Below, piece by piece: positions 46,832 to 64,000 of a DNA stretch of 64,000 nucleotides. Position 1 is the first letter of the stretch. Each line of letters begins with the position of its first letter. Under the pieces are notes generated by a model. The model ran no database searches and was not told where the DNA came from. It saw nothing but the letters and a program-made list of their open reading frames with translations. The DNA comes from Girardinichthys multiradiatus (Eukaryota > Chordata > Actinopteri > Cyprinodontiformes > Goodeidae), in NCBI RefSeq assembly GCF_021462225.1, contig NC_061797.1, positions 3,713,001 to 3,777,000 of the forward strand, read 5' to 3'. The position numbers and the translations under genes were made by a program.

Positions 46832-48271
46832 CATGTATATACAACTCTATATAATACTTGTTTAAACTGCACCTTTGTTTTTCTGTTGCACTGTCTTCGA
46901 GAGCTGCTATTTTTAAATTTCATTGTGCTTTTTTGTACAATGACAATAAAGAATTCTGATTCCCCTGTTAGATGTTTTGAGTTAATTTACTGAAAGAGTG
47001 ATTTCAAAACTTCAAAAAACAGGCCTTTGTACCAAAAGCAATTATGTCGAAGCAATAGTTTGTTTTAATTTGTCTTTCATGGTCAGCATGTCTGCACTGG
47101 TAGAACGTTCATGTTGCATTTATGACAGGGGTCAGCAACCTTTATGACCAAAAGAGCCATTTTGCTCCCTCTTCCAAAGAAAAATAATCTGGAGCCGCAA
47201 AAGGTAATACAGCGAATAAAATTGGAATTGTTTTATTATTTGACCTGTTACAATAGAATTTAACAAACAGAGTGCAGTGTGCGTGTGTAGGGCTACTTAA
47301 AAATCAATGAAACACTGGACTAAGCAGGCCTTTTTAAGTCATTTTTGTATTTGTATAACATTAAAATAAAACATAACCCACTATAATCAAAAATATATGT
47401 AGTTGCAGCTTAGTTGTTCTAATAAAGTAAAGATAACATTAGAAATGTTTTTTGACAAGTCCATTTCAGTGTGCTCTCATCCTCTTCGGGTTTCGTTCTC
47501 AGGCAGCAATCGAGCGAAGTCCCTGAACATGCAATAAAAAACTGCAGCAACCCCGCGTCTAAACTATCTGTTTTTTAAGAAATAGTGAATTAAATGCTGG
47601 TAGTCATACCCGTTTAATGTGACTTCTGTTTCTGAAGCTCCATGCTGATCTTCCCTATGTCGAGGGAATATTCATGTATTCTCCGTCTGAACGGTTTCCT
47701 ATGCAGAAATTAACTGTGCAGAAATTACAGTATATGGCCCCTGAAAATAAGCAAATAAAAAAGCAGAGTGCTTTGTTTTCTCTCTTGCAGCAACTATTTG
47801 GACTTTCGTGATACTAGGACTGGCGTTTCTCTGTTTGCTCATTGGGTTTTTGCTGCTTGGAATGGGAGCCATGGCCAACAAGTAAGAAGATAAACATCAA
47901 ATGTTATCAACAAATGAGAATGCTTTATTGGTCATTTTAAGGATTTCCTGCTTTATCTGAACAGAAGTAGAAAGAAGATAGCTAAATACAAAGCAGCTGC
48001 ATCCCTTGTTAAGAAGCATGAAGAGGAAGAGCTTCAAGTCATATCTGATCATCGGGATAACGGCACATCTCCACTGCCCCATGGTCCCACATCATCTCTG
48101 TCGGATGGGGACATTGTGGTCACATGGAAAGATGGCAACACCTCCTGTCTGTATTCAGATCATGTTGTGGAGGAGAGACAGGAGGACGAACTGGAGAAGG
48201 AACAGGAGGAGAAACGGGAGGAAGTGTGGCAGGAAAGAGAAGTTCATGACGAAGGGAGGAAGGCAGAGTGA
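44793..48271 (+). CDS. Ricin-B (mannose-receptor type) / OST-beta-like single-pass membrane protein
   Basis: Five coding exons join in frame to 314 residues: 44793-44832, 44922-45305, 45849-45971, 47791-47881, 47965-48271, all with GT/AG borders. Residues 1-17 (MLDTCIFLLLLVPGLWT) are a signal peptide. Residues 18-137 match the N-terminal cysteine-rich ricin-B domain of the mannose/PLA2 receptor family (FMIHNMEYGLCLED, AQQWVWMNRDMLMCV, CLSAQQ, final DICQTK). Residues 170-213 resemble the organic solute transporter beta subunit: FRWLYRTEDPTIW, a membrane span at 187-210 with LLLG, then basic SRKKIAKYK. The cytoplasmic tail (214-314) is acidic and probably helical (EDELEKEQEEKREE). C-type lectin and fibronectin-II domains of true mannose receptors are absent. 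Ligand and partner are unknown; a transporter role is inference. Intron 3 contains microsatellites and a Tc1-derived MITE. Confidence 0.75.
46131..46218. repeat. (ATGT)n microsatellite
   Basis: About 21 perfect ATGT/TATG units in intron 3 of the lectin/OST-beta-like gene. They end exactly at the TA target of the adjacent MITE. The frames reading through it are artefacts. Confidence 0.97.
46219..46771 (+). mobile_element. Tc1-derived non-autonomous element (553 bp)
   Basis: TA-flanked (46217-46218, 46772-46773). The inverted termini begin CAGTACTGTGCAAACGTTTT and run about 70 bases, with the mirrored AGCATTCTTTGTTTACAGCA at the right. The core keeps only the transposase C-terminus, readable on + as SPDLNIIECVWDYMKRQK to LCASVPRRTDAV (about 46424-46603). 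It is an internal-deletion derivative of a full Tc1 element. Confidence 0.9.
46785..46830. repeat. (TG)n microsatellite
   Basis: A GTGTGTGTATGTGTGTG... tract immediately right of the Tc1-derived MITE, intronic. Confidence 0.95.
46850..46965 (+). repeat. LINE/SINE-type 3' tail fragment
   Basis: TTTCATTGTGCTTTTTTGT followed by CAATGACAATAAAGAATTCTG is a sequence I recognise as a widespread fish retroposon 3' end. It is only about 110 bases here. Confidence 0.4.
47126..47240 (+). mobile_element. hAT-type terminal fragment
   Basis: CAGGGGTCAGCAACCTTTAT followed by GAGCCATTTTGCTCCC and GGAGCCGCAAAAGG is typical of hAT (Charlie-like) element ends. The opposite terminus was not found, so the extent is uncertain. 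Confidence 0.5.
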
Positions 48272-49343
48272 ATAACACTGACCTGTTGCACAGCTTTTAA
48301 AGCTTGTTTTGATTTAGTTTTAATGAACTGTAAAGATCTAATGATTTGAGGTTTTTTTTAAAGAACCCTGTGAATACTCAGAGCCTTTTGATGTGAGGTG
48401 TTCATAAACCTTGAACCTTAACCTTATCTTTCTTTCATGTGTAATGCTGACCCCATTTAGACTATTGTTCTGATCTCACCTTAAATCACTTCAGGTCTTA
48501 ATGCAGCCAATGTGGCATTTGCAAACCCCTAATGCCAGTTGATGCGCATTTAACACATAACAAGGATCATATTGAAAACATTTTGGTGCCATGTTGTGCA
48601 CATAGTCAGTGAAATTATCCCTAATTTTGTGAATTTGCATCCTATATACCTAAACTTATATCCATTGTATGCGCTTTATTTCAAATTAATTTACAATCTG
48701 CTTGACAGTAAAACCATGTCATTTTTTATACCATTTTTATGAAATTCAGGCACTAAGGGGTTAAAGTCTTCATTCAGGATATATCTGTCTGAAATGTAAT
48801 GCATCATTAAATCGACTTACCACATTGTTTTGTGAAAGCTTTTTCCTAAATGTCACAAGGTTTTAAACAAATAGCAGATCTGATTTACTTTTGAACAGGC
48901 AATTTCACAAAACTATTCAGGTCTAATCATGGCTCAGGACTGCAGAAATGTGATGGTACTCCGCCTGCCCTCAAGCAAAAATGTTCCCCTGGTTGTTGAC
49001 CAGCACTTAGGACATGCTGCTTCTTGAGCAGCTTGCGGTTTCCAGGTTGTTATTGCTTTCTAAAGCTATCCCAAAACAAAAGATGCCTGATGAATACTAA
49101 AATAACTTTAACAAAACATACTTTAATTTTGTTTGTATATTGTTATGCTAATTATTGAAAGGTCAGTTCTGGAGAGCAAAGTTGTACGTTTTCTTTTTGC
49201 TTTGTTCATTTTTTATACATTATAAAATGAAGGAGGTACTCAAATATTCATAAAGGAAACAAAAACAAACTCTGGTGAAGTGGTTGGCACTGTTACCTCA
49301 CAACAATGAGAAAGTTCTTGGTTTGAATCTGGATAGGTGCCTT
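48272..49343. other. 3' flank of the lectin/OST-beta-like gene
   Basis: Non-coding and AT-rich. This probably includes the 3' UTR, but no single poly(A) signal stands out. No other gene is recognised. Confidence 0.4.
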
Positions 49344-49345
49344 TA

Positions 49346-50975
49346 CAGGTCCTTCTCAAAATATTAGCATATTGTGATAAAGTTCGTTATTTTCCACAAT
49401 GTAATGATGAAAATTTTATATTCATATATTTTTGATTCATTGCACACTAACTGAAATATTTCAGGTCTTTTATTGTCTTAATTCGGATGATTTTGGCATA
49501 CAGCTCATGAAAACCCAAAATTCCTATCTCACAAAATTAGCATATTTCATCATATAAATATAAAGATATTTTCACCAATAAAAGAAAAGTGTTTTTAATA
49601 CAAAAAACGTCAACCTTCAAATAATCATGTACAGTTATGCACTCAATACTTGGTCGGGAATCCTTTTGCAGAAATGACTGCTTCAATGCGGCGTGGCATG
49701 GAGGCAATCAGCCTGTGGCACTGCTGAGGTCTTATGGAGGCCCAGGATGCTTCGATAGCGGCCTTTAGCTCATCCAGAGTGTTGGGTCTTGAGTCTCTCA
49801 ACGTTCTCTTCACAATATCCCACAGATTCTCTATGGGGTTCAGGTCAGGAGAGTTGGCAGGCCAATTGAGCACAGTGATACCATGGTCAGTAAACCATTT
49901 ACCAGTGGTTTTGGCACTGTGAGCAGGTGCCAGGTCGTGCTGAAAAATGAAATCTTCATCTCTATAAAGCTTTTCAGCAGATGGAAGCATGAAGTGCTCC
50001 AAAATCTCCTGATAGCTAGCTGCATTGACCCTGCCCTTGATAAAACACAGTGGACCAACACCAGCAGCTGACACGGCACCCCAGACCATCACTGACTGTG
50101 GGTACTTGACACTGGACTTCTGGCATTTTGGCATTTCCTTCTCCCCAGTCTTCCTCCAGACTTTGGCACCTTGATTTCTGAATGACATGCAGAATTTGCT
50201 TTCATCCGAAAAAAGTACTTTGGACCACTGAGCAACAGTCCAGTGCTGCTTCTCTGTAGCCCAGGTCAGGCGCTTCTCCGGCTGTTTCTGGTTCAAAAGT
50301 GGCTTTACCTGGGGAATGCGGCACCTGTAGCCCATTTCCTGCACACGCCTGTGCACGGTGGCTCTGGATGTTTCTACTCCAGACTCAGTCCACTGCTTCC
50401 GCAAGTCCCCCAAGGTCTGAAATCGGCCCTTCTCCACAATCTTCCTCAGGGTCCGGTCACCTCTTCTCGTTGTGCAGCGTTTTCTGCCACACTTTTTCCT
50501 TCCCACAGACTTCCCACTGAGGTGCCTTGATACAGCACTCTGGGAACAGCCTATTCATTCAGAAATTTCTTTCTTTGTCTTACCCTCTTGCTTGAGGGTG
50601 TCAATAGTGGCCTTCTGGACAGCAGTCAGGTCGGCAGTCTTACCCATGATTGGGGTTTTGAGTGATGAACCAGGCTGGGAGTTTTAAAGGCCTCAGGAAT
50701 CTTTTGCAGGTGTTTAGAGTTAACTCATTGATTCAGATGATTAGGTTCATAGCTCGTTTAGAGACCCTTTTAATGATATGCTAATTTTGTGAGATAGGAA
50801 TTTTGGGTTTTCATGAGCTGTATGCCAAAATCATCCGTATTAACACAATAAAAGACCTGAAATATTTCAGTTAGTGTGCAATGAATCTAAAATATATGAA
50901 TGTTAAATTTTCATCATGACATTATGGAAAATAATGAACTTTATCACAATATGCTAATATTTTGAGAAGGACCTG
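49346..50975 (-). mobile_element. Tc1-like transposon, family 1, copy D
   Basis: TA-flanked (49344-49345, 50976-50977), 1630 bases. Compared with copies B and C there is a ~20-base AT-rich insertion just inside the left terminal repeat (about 49552-49572) and more scattered changes in that repeat. Confidence 0.95.
49643..50647 (-). pseudogene. Tc1 transposase with early stop at codon 31 (copy D)
   Basis: The full-length 335-codon frame starts at ATG 50647. Codon 31, Arg in the sisters (SERIGCSQ), is TGA, the result of a C-to-T change at a CpG. The remaining frame is open from an internal Met for 287 codons with all three catalytic residues. The missing first helices would abolish DNA binding if translation restarted there. 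Confidence 0.95.
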
Positions 50976-50977
50976 TA

Positions 50978-52299
50978 GTTGTTGAGCTTGATCCTTGGCC
51001 ACATGTTGGTTTTCTCCTTATATTGTTGTTCTCTTTTATACTGAAAGACTTCTCTTCAGGTAAGTTTCTTCCTTGGAATTGAAAGTTTTTACACTTTTTA
51101 TTTTCTTTTTGTGTGTGAATTTGGACTTTTTCCCAGCCAGTTAGTCTGCTCTTTAAATATTGTCTTCTTTAGTTGACTTTTCACTGTTCATTATTCATTA
51201 TTGCTTTGGGTTTTCATTTTGAGATTTTTATTTAGTTTCCTAGTCATTCTATGTTCTATGTTTATTTCGGGTTTTTCTGCTAGTTCTGTTAGATATTTCC
51301 TATGGGTTTTCTTTTACTTCCATGCAGTTTTATATGTGTTTATTAGTATCTCTCAGGCAAAAAAAAACAAAGGTTTTCATTTTTGTTTCTGCTATTACTG
51401 AGGGTGATGGCAGCAACGGGCCCCACAGCTGGCCAGGCTGGCAATTTAACACAACAATGACATCAACCCCCAAATAATAATTAATAATTTAAAAATGGTC
51501 CAATACATTTAATCAGGATTCTTGGGCAGCAACAATTCCCTCTCAATAGTAAGTACAGATACCTTTCCACTTGATATTGCTTTACCACACACCTGTATGC
51601 TCCTGAGTTCCAAACAGCCAAAAGCCCTGCTTTTATTGCTGTAGATATAGTTGCTGATGAAAAGATAATATGGTGCTTTCAGTAAGCTGTATCTGTCTGT
51701 TGCTTCCTTCTTAAACCCTTTTAAAAGCTGCAATGTGTACTTCGCTTTTTACGCACAACTTTTCCCTTTTGGCTTGATTTTTGTTTTTTAACTAATGACA
51801 GTAGGGAGACCTTTGTGGGTTTTTGCACAATTTAAATAATTTCAGAACCTGCTAAAGAGCAGGTAATTTTATTTTGCTGTGATATTTCCCATCCTAGTAT
51901 TGAAAGAGTATGTGTTTTCTTTGTTCCATAACTTTACATATTACTCAGTAGTCAGTATGATGTGGTAAAGTTTTCTGAATGATTTCGGTTTAGCCACTTT
52001 TTTGCATTGAAGGTTGAGAAAAAAGGCCCTGTGTAAATCAGAACCAGGAAAAAACAGTTGAAACATTCAGCCAAAACTGTAACATTTAGGAATTGTACTG
52101 GCCAGCACGTGCAGGTCAGAGTTTCTGCTTTCAATTAAATTTACTAGATCATAGAAGGCCAAACTAGTAAATAACCTTTTATGAACCAGTCTCCTTTTTC
52201 TGATTTTAGCAAACCATGTAGCATACATCTCTGTCAGTCTAAAAGTCAAATAAATCCCAGTCACAATGTTATAGGACACAGAGCTGGCAGCCTGAAGTT
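50978..52299. other. 3' flank / likely 3' UTR of rasl12, no other gene seen
   Basis: AT-rich sequence. A poly-A run on + is at 51360-51367. Several TTTATT words (AATAAA on minus) near 51230-51350 could serve rasl12. No repeat family is recognised with confidence. Confidence 0.4.
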
Positions 52300-61146
<8,847 letters not shown>

Positions 61147-61655
61147 GGTCAGCTTCAGACTGCTGGCTGGAGACTCCTGTGTCTGACTGCTATCTTTGTT
61201 TCTCTGCTGGTGATAGCCAAGCCTACAGATGTCAATACAGAAAAGCTCGGACAGGAAAAGATTTGATCTCATTTAGGCAGAAGTCCAAAAATGACATTGA
61301 GAAGGGAGGCCTGATGATGGTACCCCACATCTGTGGTCAATGTCAATCTGCTGCTCCCATTACAGAAGGAACAGTGTCGTGTGCAGTCAACTCTCTCAGC
61401 TTGCCATTTTAGGTAAAAAGCCTTCAAACACAAACAGTAAAAGCTGAACTCAACGGAAATACTTCCCAAGTCAACGCTCTGTGGTTAGACTCTAAAAAGC
61501 GTTGGAAGTGGTAAACAAGCTATAAGCTTTTGTTTGTTGGCTAAAACCGCTAATGGCTAATGCTAGGCCAGGCAGGTCATATACTTCAATTCAATTCAAA
61601 AATTCAAAAGTACTTTATGTATCCCAAAGGGAAATTAAATGTTGGTGTAGCTCAT
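61147..61655. other. rasl12 5' flank and a short retroposon tail
   Basis: Sequence upstream of the rasl12 start. A 5' UTR is likely, but no clear TATA box is seen. At 61585-61640 AATTCAATTCAAAAATTC and ATCCCAAAGGGAAATTAAAT form a common fish retroposon-like tail just before the Gypsy LTR. Confidence 0.4.
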
Positions 61656-61807
61656 TGTGGTGTATTCACCCCCGTGATTATTCTGAGATAGTTCAGTCCT
61701 TGTATTCTGAGACGTGCAAGTTCTCTCTCTCTGTTCTTGGAAATATAGCACAACAATAAAGAGGTACGAACACAGCCAGAGCCTCCTCTCTTTATTAAGA
61801 CATTACA
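61656..61807 (+). mobile_element. Gypsy-type 5' LTR (possibly truncated) and primer-binding site
   Basis: The segment starting TGTGGTGTATTC and ending GACATTACA has an AATAAAG at about 61756, as expected for R/U5. It is followed after two bases by TGGCGACAAGGAT, a tRNA primer-binding-site-like sequence in the position usual for Gypsy elements. At about 150 bases the LTR is short, and its left limit is uncertain. Confidence 0.6.
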
Positions 61808-61869
61808 ACTGGCGACAAGGATATTTTTCGGAGGAGAGAAGACGTCAAGTATCAGTACTAGTGAGTACC

Positions 61870-62645
61870 ATGGCTCAGGTTGGCAAAATAGATGACTTCA
61901 GAGTTTAGGTTGAGCCATGGACAGCTTATATTGAGCGTCTGGAGCAGTACCTGGAAGCTAACGACATTGACAAAGAAAAGCACGTGGCGGTGTTGCTAAG
62001 TGCAATGGGTGCTAAAGCATACAGACTTCTACGAAACTTAGTACAGCCTGAAAAACCAAAAGACAAGACATTTGGTGAGATTGTGGACCTTTTTAAAGAA
62101 CACTATGAACCCAAGCCTATATTAGTTGCTGAATGTTTCTGTTTTAATAAATGCAACCAAAAGACGAGTCAGACTGTTGCCCATTATGTTGCAGAGCTAA
62201 AACAACAAGCAGATAACTGTGATTTTGGTGCGTCGCTGGATTCTGCACTGAGGGACCGGTTCGTAAGTGGAATTAAAAACGAAGCGTGCCAGAGGAGGTT
62301 ACTTTCAGAGGACAGGCTGACCTTCGCCAAAGCTTTTGAAATTGCTCTCAATATGGAGACTACAGACAGAGACACTTGACAGCTTAGAGGTGCGGAGGGT
62401 GAATGGGCTAGTGAGGTAAACATTCACAAGGTGAGGCCAGTAAAAACAAATATGTGCTACAGATGTAAAGGAAAAAATCACAACGCAAATAAATGTAATT
62501 TCAAAGAGACTAAATGCCATAATTGTGGGAAGATTGGACACATTAGGAAAGCATGTTGAGCTAAAGTGAAAAAGGGTCATGAAAAGAGTGTGCCAAGCAG
62601 AGAGACAAAGTATGTGACAGCTGAGGAAGTTTATCATGAATCACT
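61870..62645 (+). pseudogene. Gypsy-type gag, degenerate
   Basis: The frame begins MAQVGKIDDF, hits a stop (TAG at 61906-61908), and continues as a typical Gypsy capsid region (61984-62379: FGEIVDLFKEHYEPKP, then DSALRDRFVSGI). After another stop at 62377 it ends with two CX2CX4HX4C zinc knuckles (CYRCKGKNHNANKC and CHNCGKIGHIRKAC, 62455-62560). The stops make it non-functional. Gag would form the particle and bind element RNA. Confidence 0.85.
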
Positions 62646-63050
62646 AAGGTAGTCGAAGTAGAACAAACCAGAGGATGAAAACAGACTCAGAACACAGGAT
62701 GTAGACGGTAAGTGAAGTTTATTCCTAGTGTAGCCAGGGGAAGAGGACGGAATCCAGGAATCCAAGGTGAGAGTGCTGATGGTGAGTATATTTACAGTGC
62801 AGTCCTTAGGTGAGTATTTAAAAGGTGCAGGCAGGCAGATAGGCAGGTCGACAGGTAGACAGGCAGGTAGGTAGGTAGGTTGCTGGGCAGGTAGGCAGAC
62901 AGGCAGTCCACATAACTGAGGTTATGTTCCAGCGAAGACCTGTTCCAGCAGCTGCCTTAAGAAGCCCAGTGAGCTCATCAGGAGAGCTGCAGCTGCTGAT
63001 AACGAGCTGCCAGAACCAACCAGGAGGAGAGGAGCTGAGATCCTACAGAG
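62646..63050. repeat. Unrelated ~400-bp insert between gag and pol, with AGGTAGGC minisatellite
   Basis: This block does not continue the retroelement reading. It includes an imperfect AGGCAGGTAGGT-type tract (about 62828-62905) and CAGCAGCTGC / CAGCTGCTGATAACGAGCTGC words. It may be another inserted repeat; no terminal or target duplication was found. Confidence 0.45.
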
Positions 63051-63053
63051 TTA

Positions 63054-64000
63054 GACATTTTGACTGTTAGTGCTGAGGATGATGAACGATATAAAGCAAC
63101 ATTTGCTATGGACAATGGATTGCTATGGACTGAATTGGAAATGGAAATTGACACAGGAGCAGCAAAAAATGTCATTTCACATCCTACATATTTGAAAAAG
63201 TTCTCACACCTGCCTTTGCAGCCGGCTAAAGTGAAGCTCAAAGCATACAATGGAGGACGTATTTGTGTTTTGGGACAGCTTGTAGCAAACATGGGGTATG
63301 AAGACCAAGCTGTGCAGATTAACTACGTGGGTGAGCCAAAACACTTATCACTCAATGAGCTTTTGGTTACTTACAGTGATGTATTCAAGGAGGAGTTGGG
63401 CACATTGAAAGACATTAAAGCTACCATCGAGGTCAAACCTGAAATGCTGCGCAAATTTTGTAAACACAGGCCTCTTCCATTCGCAATGAAGGAAAGGGAG
63501 GAGAAAGAACTTGAAAGATTGGAAAAGTGTAACATTATTACACCTGTGAGACACAACGAGTGGGCAGCACCGATAGTGCCGGTGCTAAAGAGCGACGCTT
63601 CTATTAGTTTGTGTGGGGTTTACAAAGTGTCAGTGAACCAAGCCTTGAAGCAGATACGTACCCTCTACCACGTTTGGAGGAACTTCTGGTAACACTCAGG
63701 GGGGAAAGTACTTCTCAAAGATAGATCTGGCAGCAGCCTATCAACAAGTATTATTGAATGAGGATTCCAAGAAGTACACGACTATCAATACTCATAAAGG
63801 ACTGTTTATAACAGGCTTCCTTTTGGAATCAGCACAGCTCCATCGATTTTTCAGCGCATTATGGAAAACATAATGAAAGGATTACCGGTGGTGGTCTACC
63901 TGGATGACTTGCTCATCACTGGACACTCAAAAGCAGAACATCTGAGCAACCTGGAGAAGGTCCTGCAACGTCTTCAGGGAAATGGTAGTGAGTTAAACGT
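63054..64000 (+). pseudogene. Gypsy-type pol: protease and reverse transcriptase, degenerate, right-edge partial
   Basis: The frame at 63060-63692 contains the aspartic protease motif EIDTGAAKNVI (about 63147) and the start of RT (CNIITPVRHNEWAAPIVPV). A single-base shift near 63655 breaks the frame before the motif-A segment (FSKIDLAAAYQQ). A further shift lies in the 63800s. The catalytic YLDD box is at 63897-63908. The element runs off the window. Proteins from it would process Gag-Pol and copy element RNA, but this copy is dead. Confidence 0.85.

Overview
The window looks like nuclear DNA of a teleost fish. It has spliced vertebrate genes with GT/AG introns, an AT-rich background, many Tc1/mariner elements in families I recognise from fish genomes, L2-like LINEs, tRNA-derived SINEs, LTR elements and long microsatellites. 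No prokaryotic features, CRISPR arrays, rRNA genes or functional tRNA genes were seen.

Four protein-coding loci can be supported. (1) At the left edge, on +, is a 371-codon reading frame with ubiquitin-specific-protease-like Cys and His boxes and a basic nuclear signal; its frame is open to the window edge. (2) uqcrfs1, the Rieske iron-sulfur subunit of respiratory complex III, has two exons on + (30979-31189 and 33739-34349). (3) A five-coding-exon gene on + (44793-48271) encodes a predicted signal peptide, a mannose-receptor-type ricin-B/cysteine-rich domain and a single membrane span that resembles the beta subunit of the organic solute transporter; this combination is the most interesting item here. 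(4) rasl12, a Ras-like small GTPase, has five coding exons on - (61146 down to 52300).

The rest is mostly mobile DNA. From 0 to 30 kb there is a 145-bp tandem array whose inner units carry palindromic CRE sites, LINE relics, three copies of a ~1.85-kb LTR (one a clean solo LTR with a 4-bp target duplication inside a MITE), a head-to-head SINE pair inside one target duplication, a two-family Tc1 chimera, a second type of solo LTR, and a hAT transposase relic. From 22 to 51 kb there are four copies of one ~1.6-kb Tc1 family with ~200-bp inverted repeats: one has an uninterrupted 334-aa transposase and three carry different disabling mutations. A second Tc1 family has two copies (38.9 and 53.1 kb), the latter nested in a Sleeping-Beauty-like relic. 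Within rasl12, intron 2 holds an L2-like LINE interrupted by a 1036-bp LTR-like insert and a SINE tail, and intron 1 holds a ~505-bp perfect GATA array. The right edge enters a degenerate Gypsy-type LTR retrotransposon that continues past the window.

The genes do not form an operon or pathway. The mobile elements matter to them mainly by position: Tc1 relics fill the uqcrfs1 intron, a Tc1 copy sits just after its poly(A) signal, and a (TG)14 tract directly abuts the acceptor of rasl12 exon 4.
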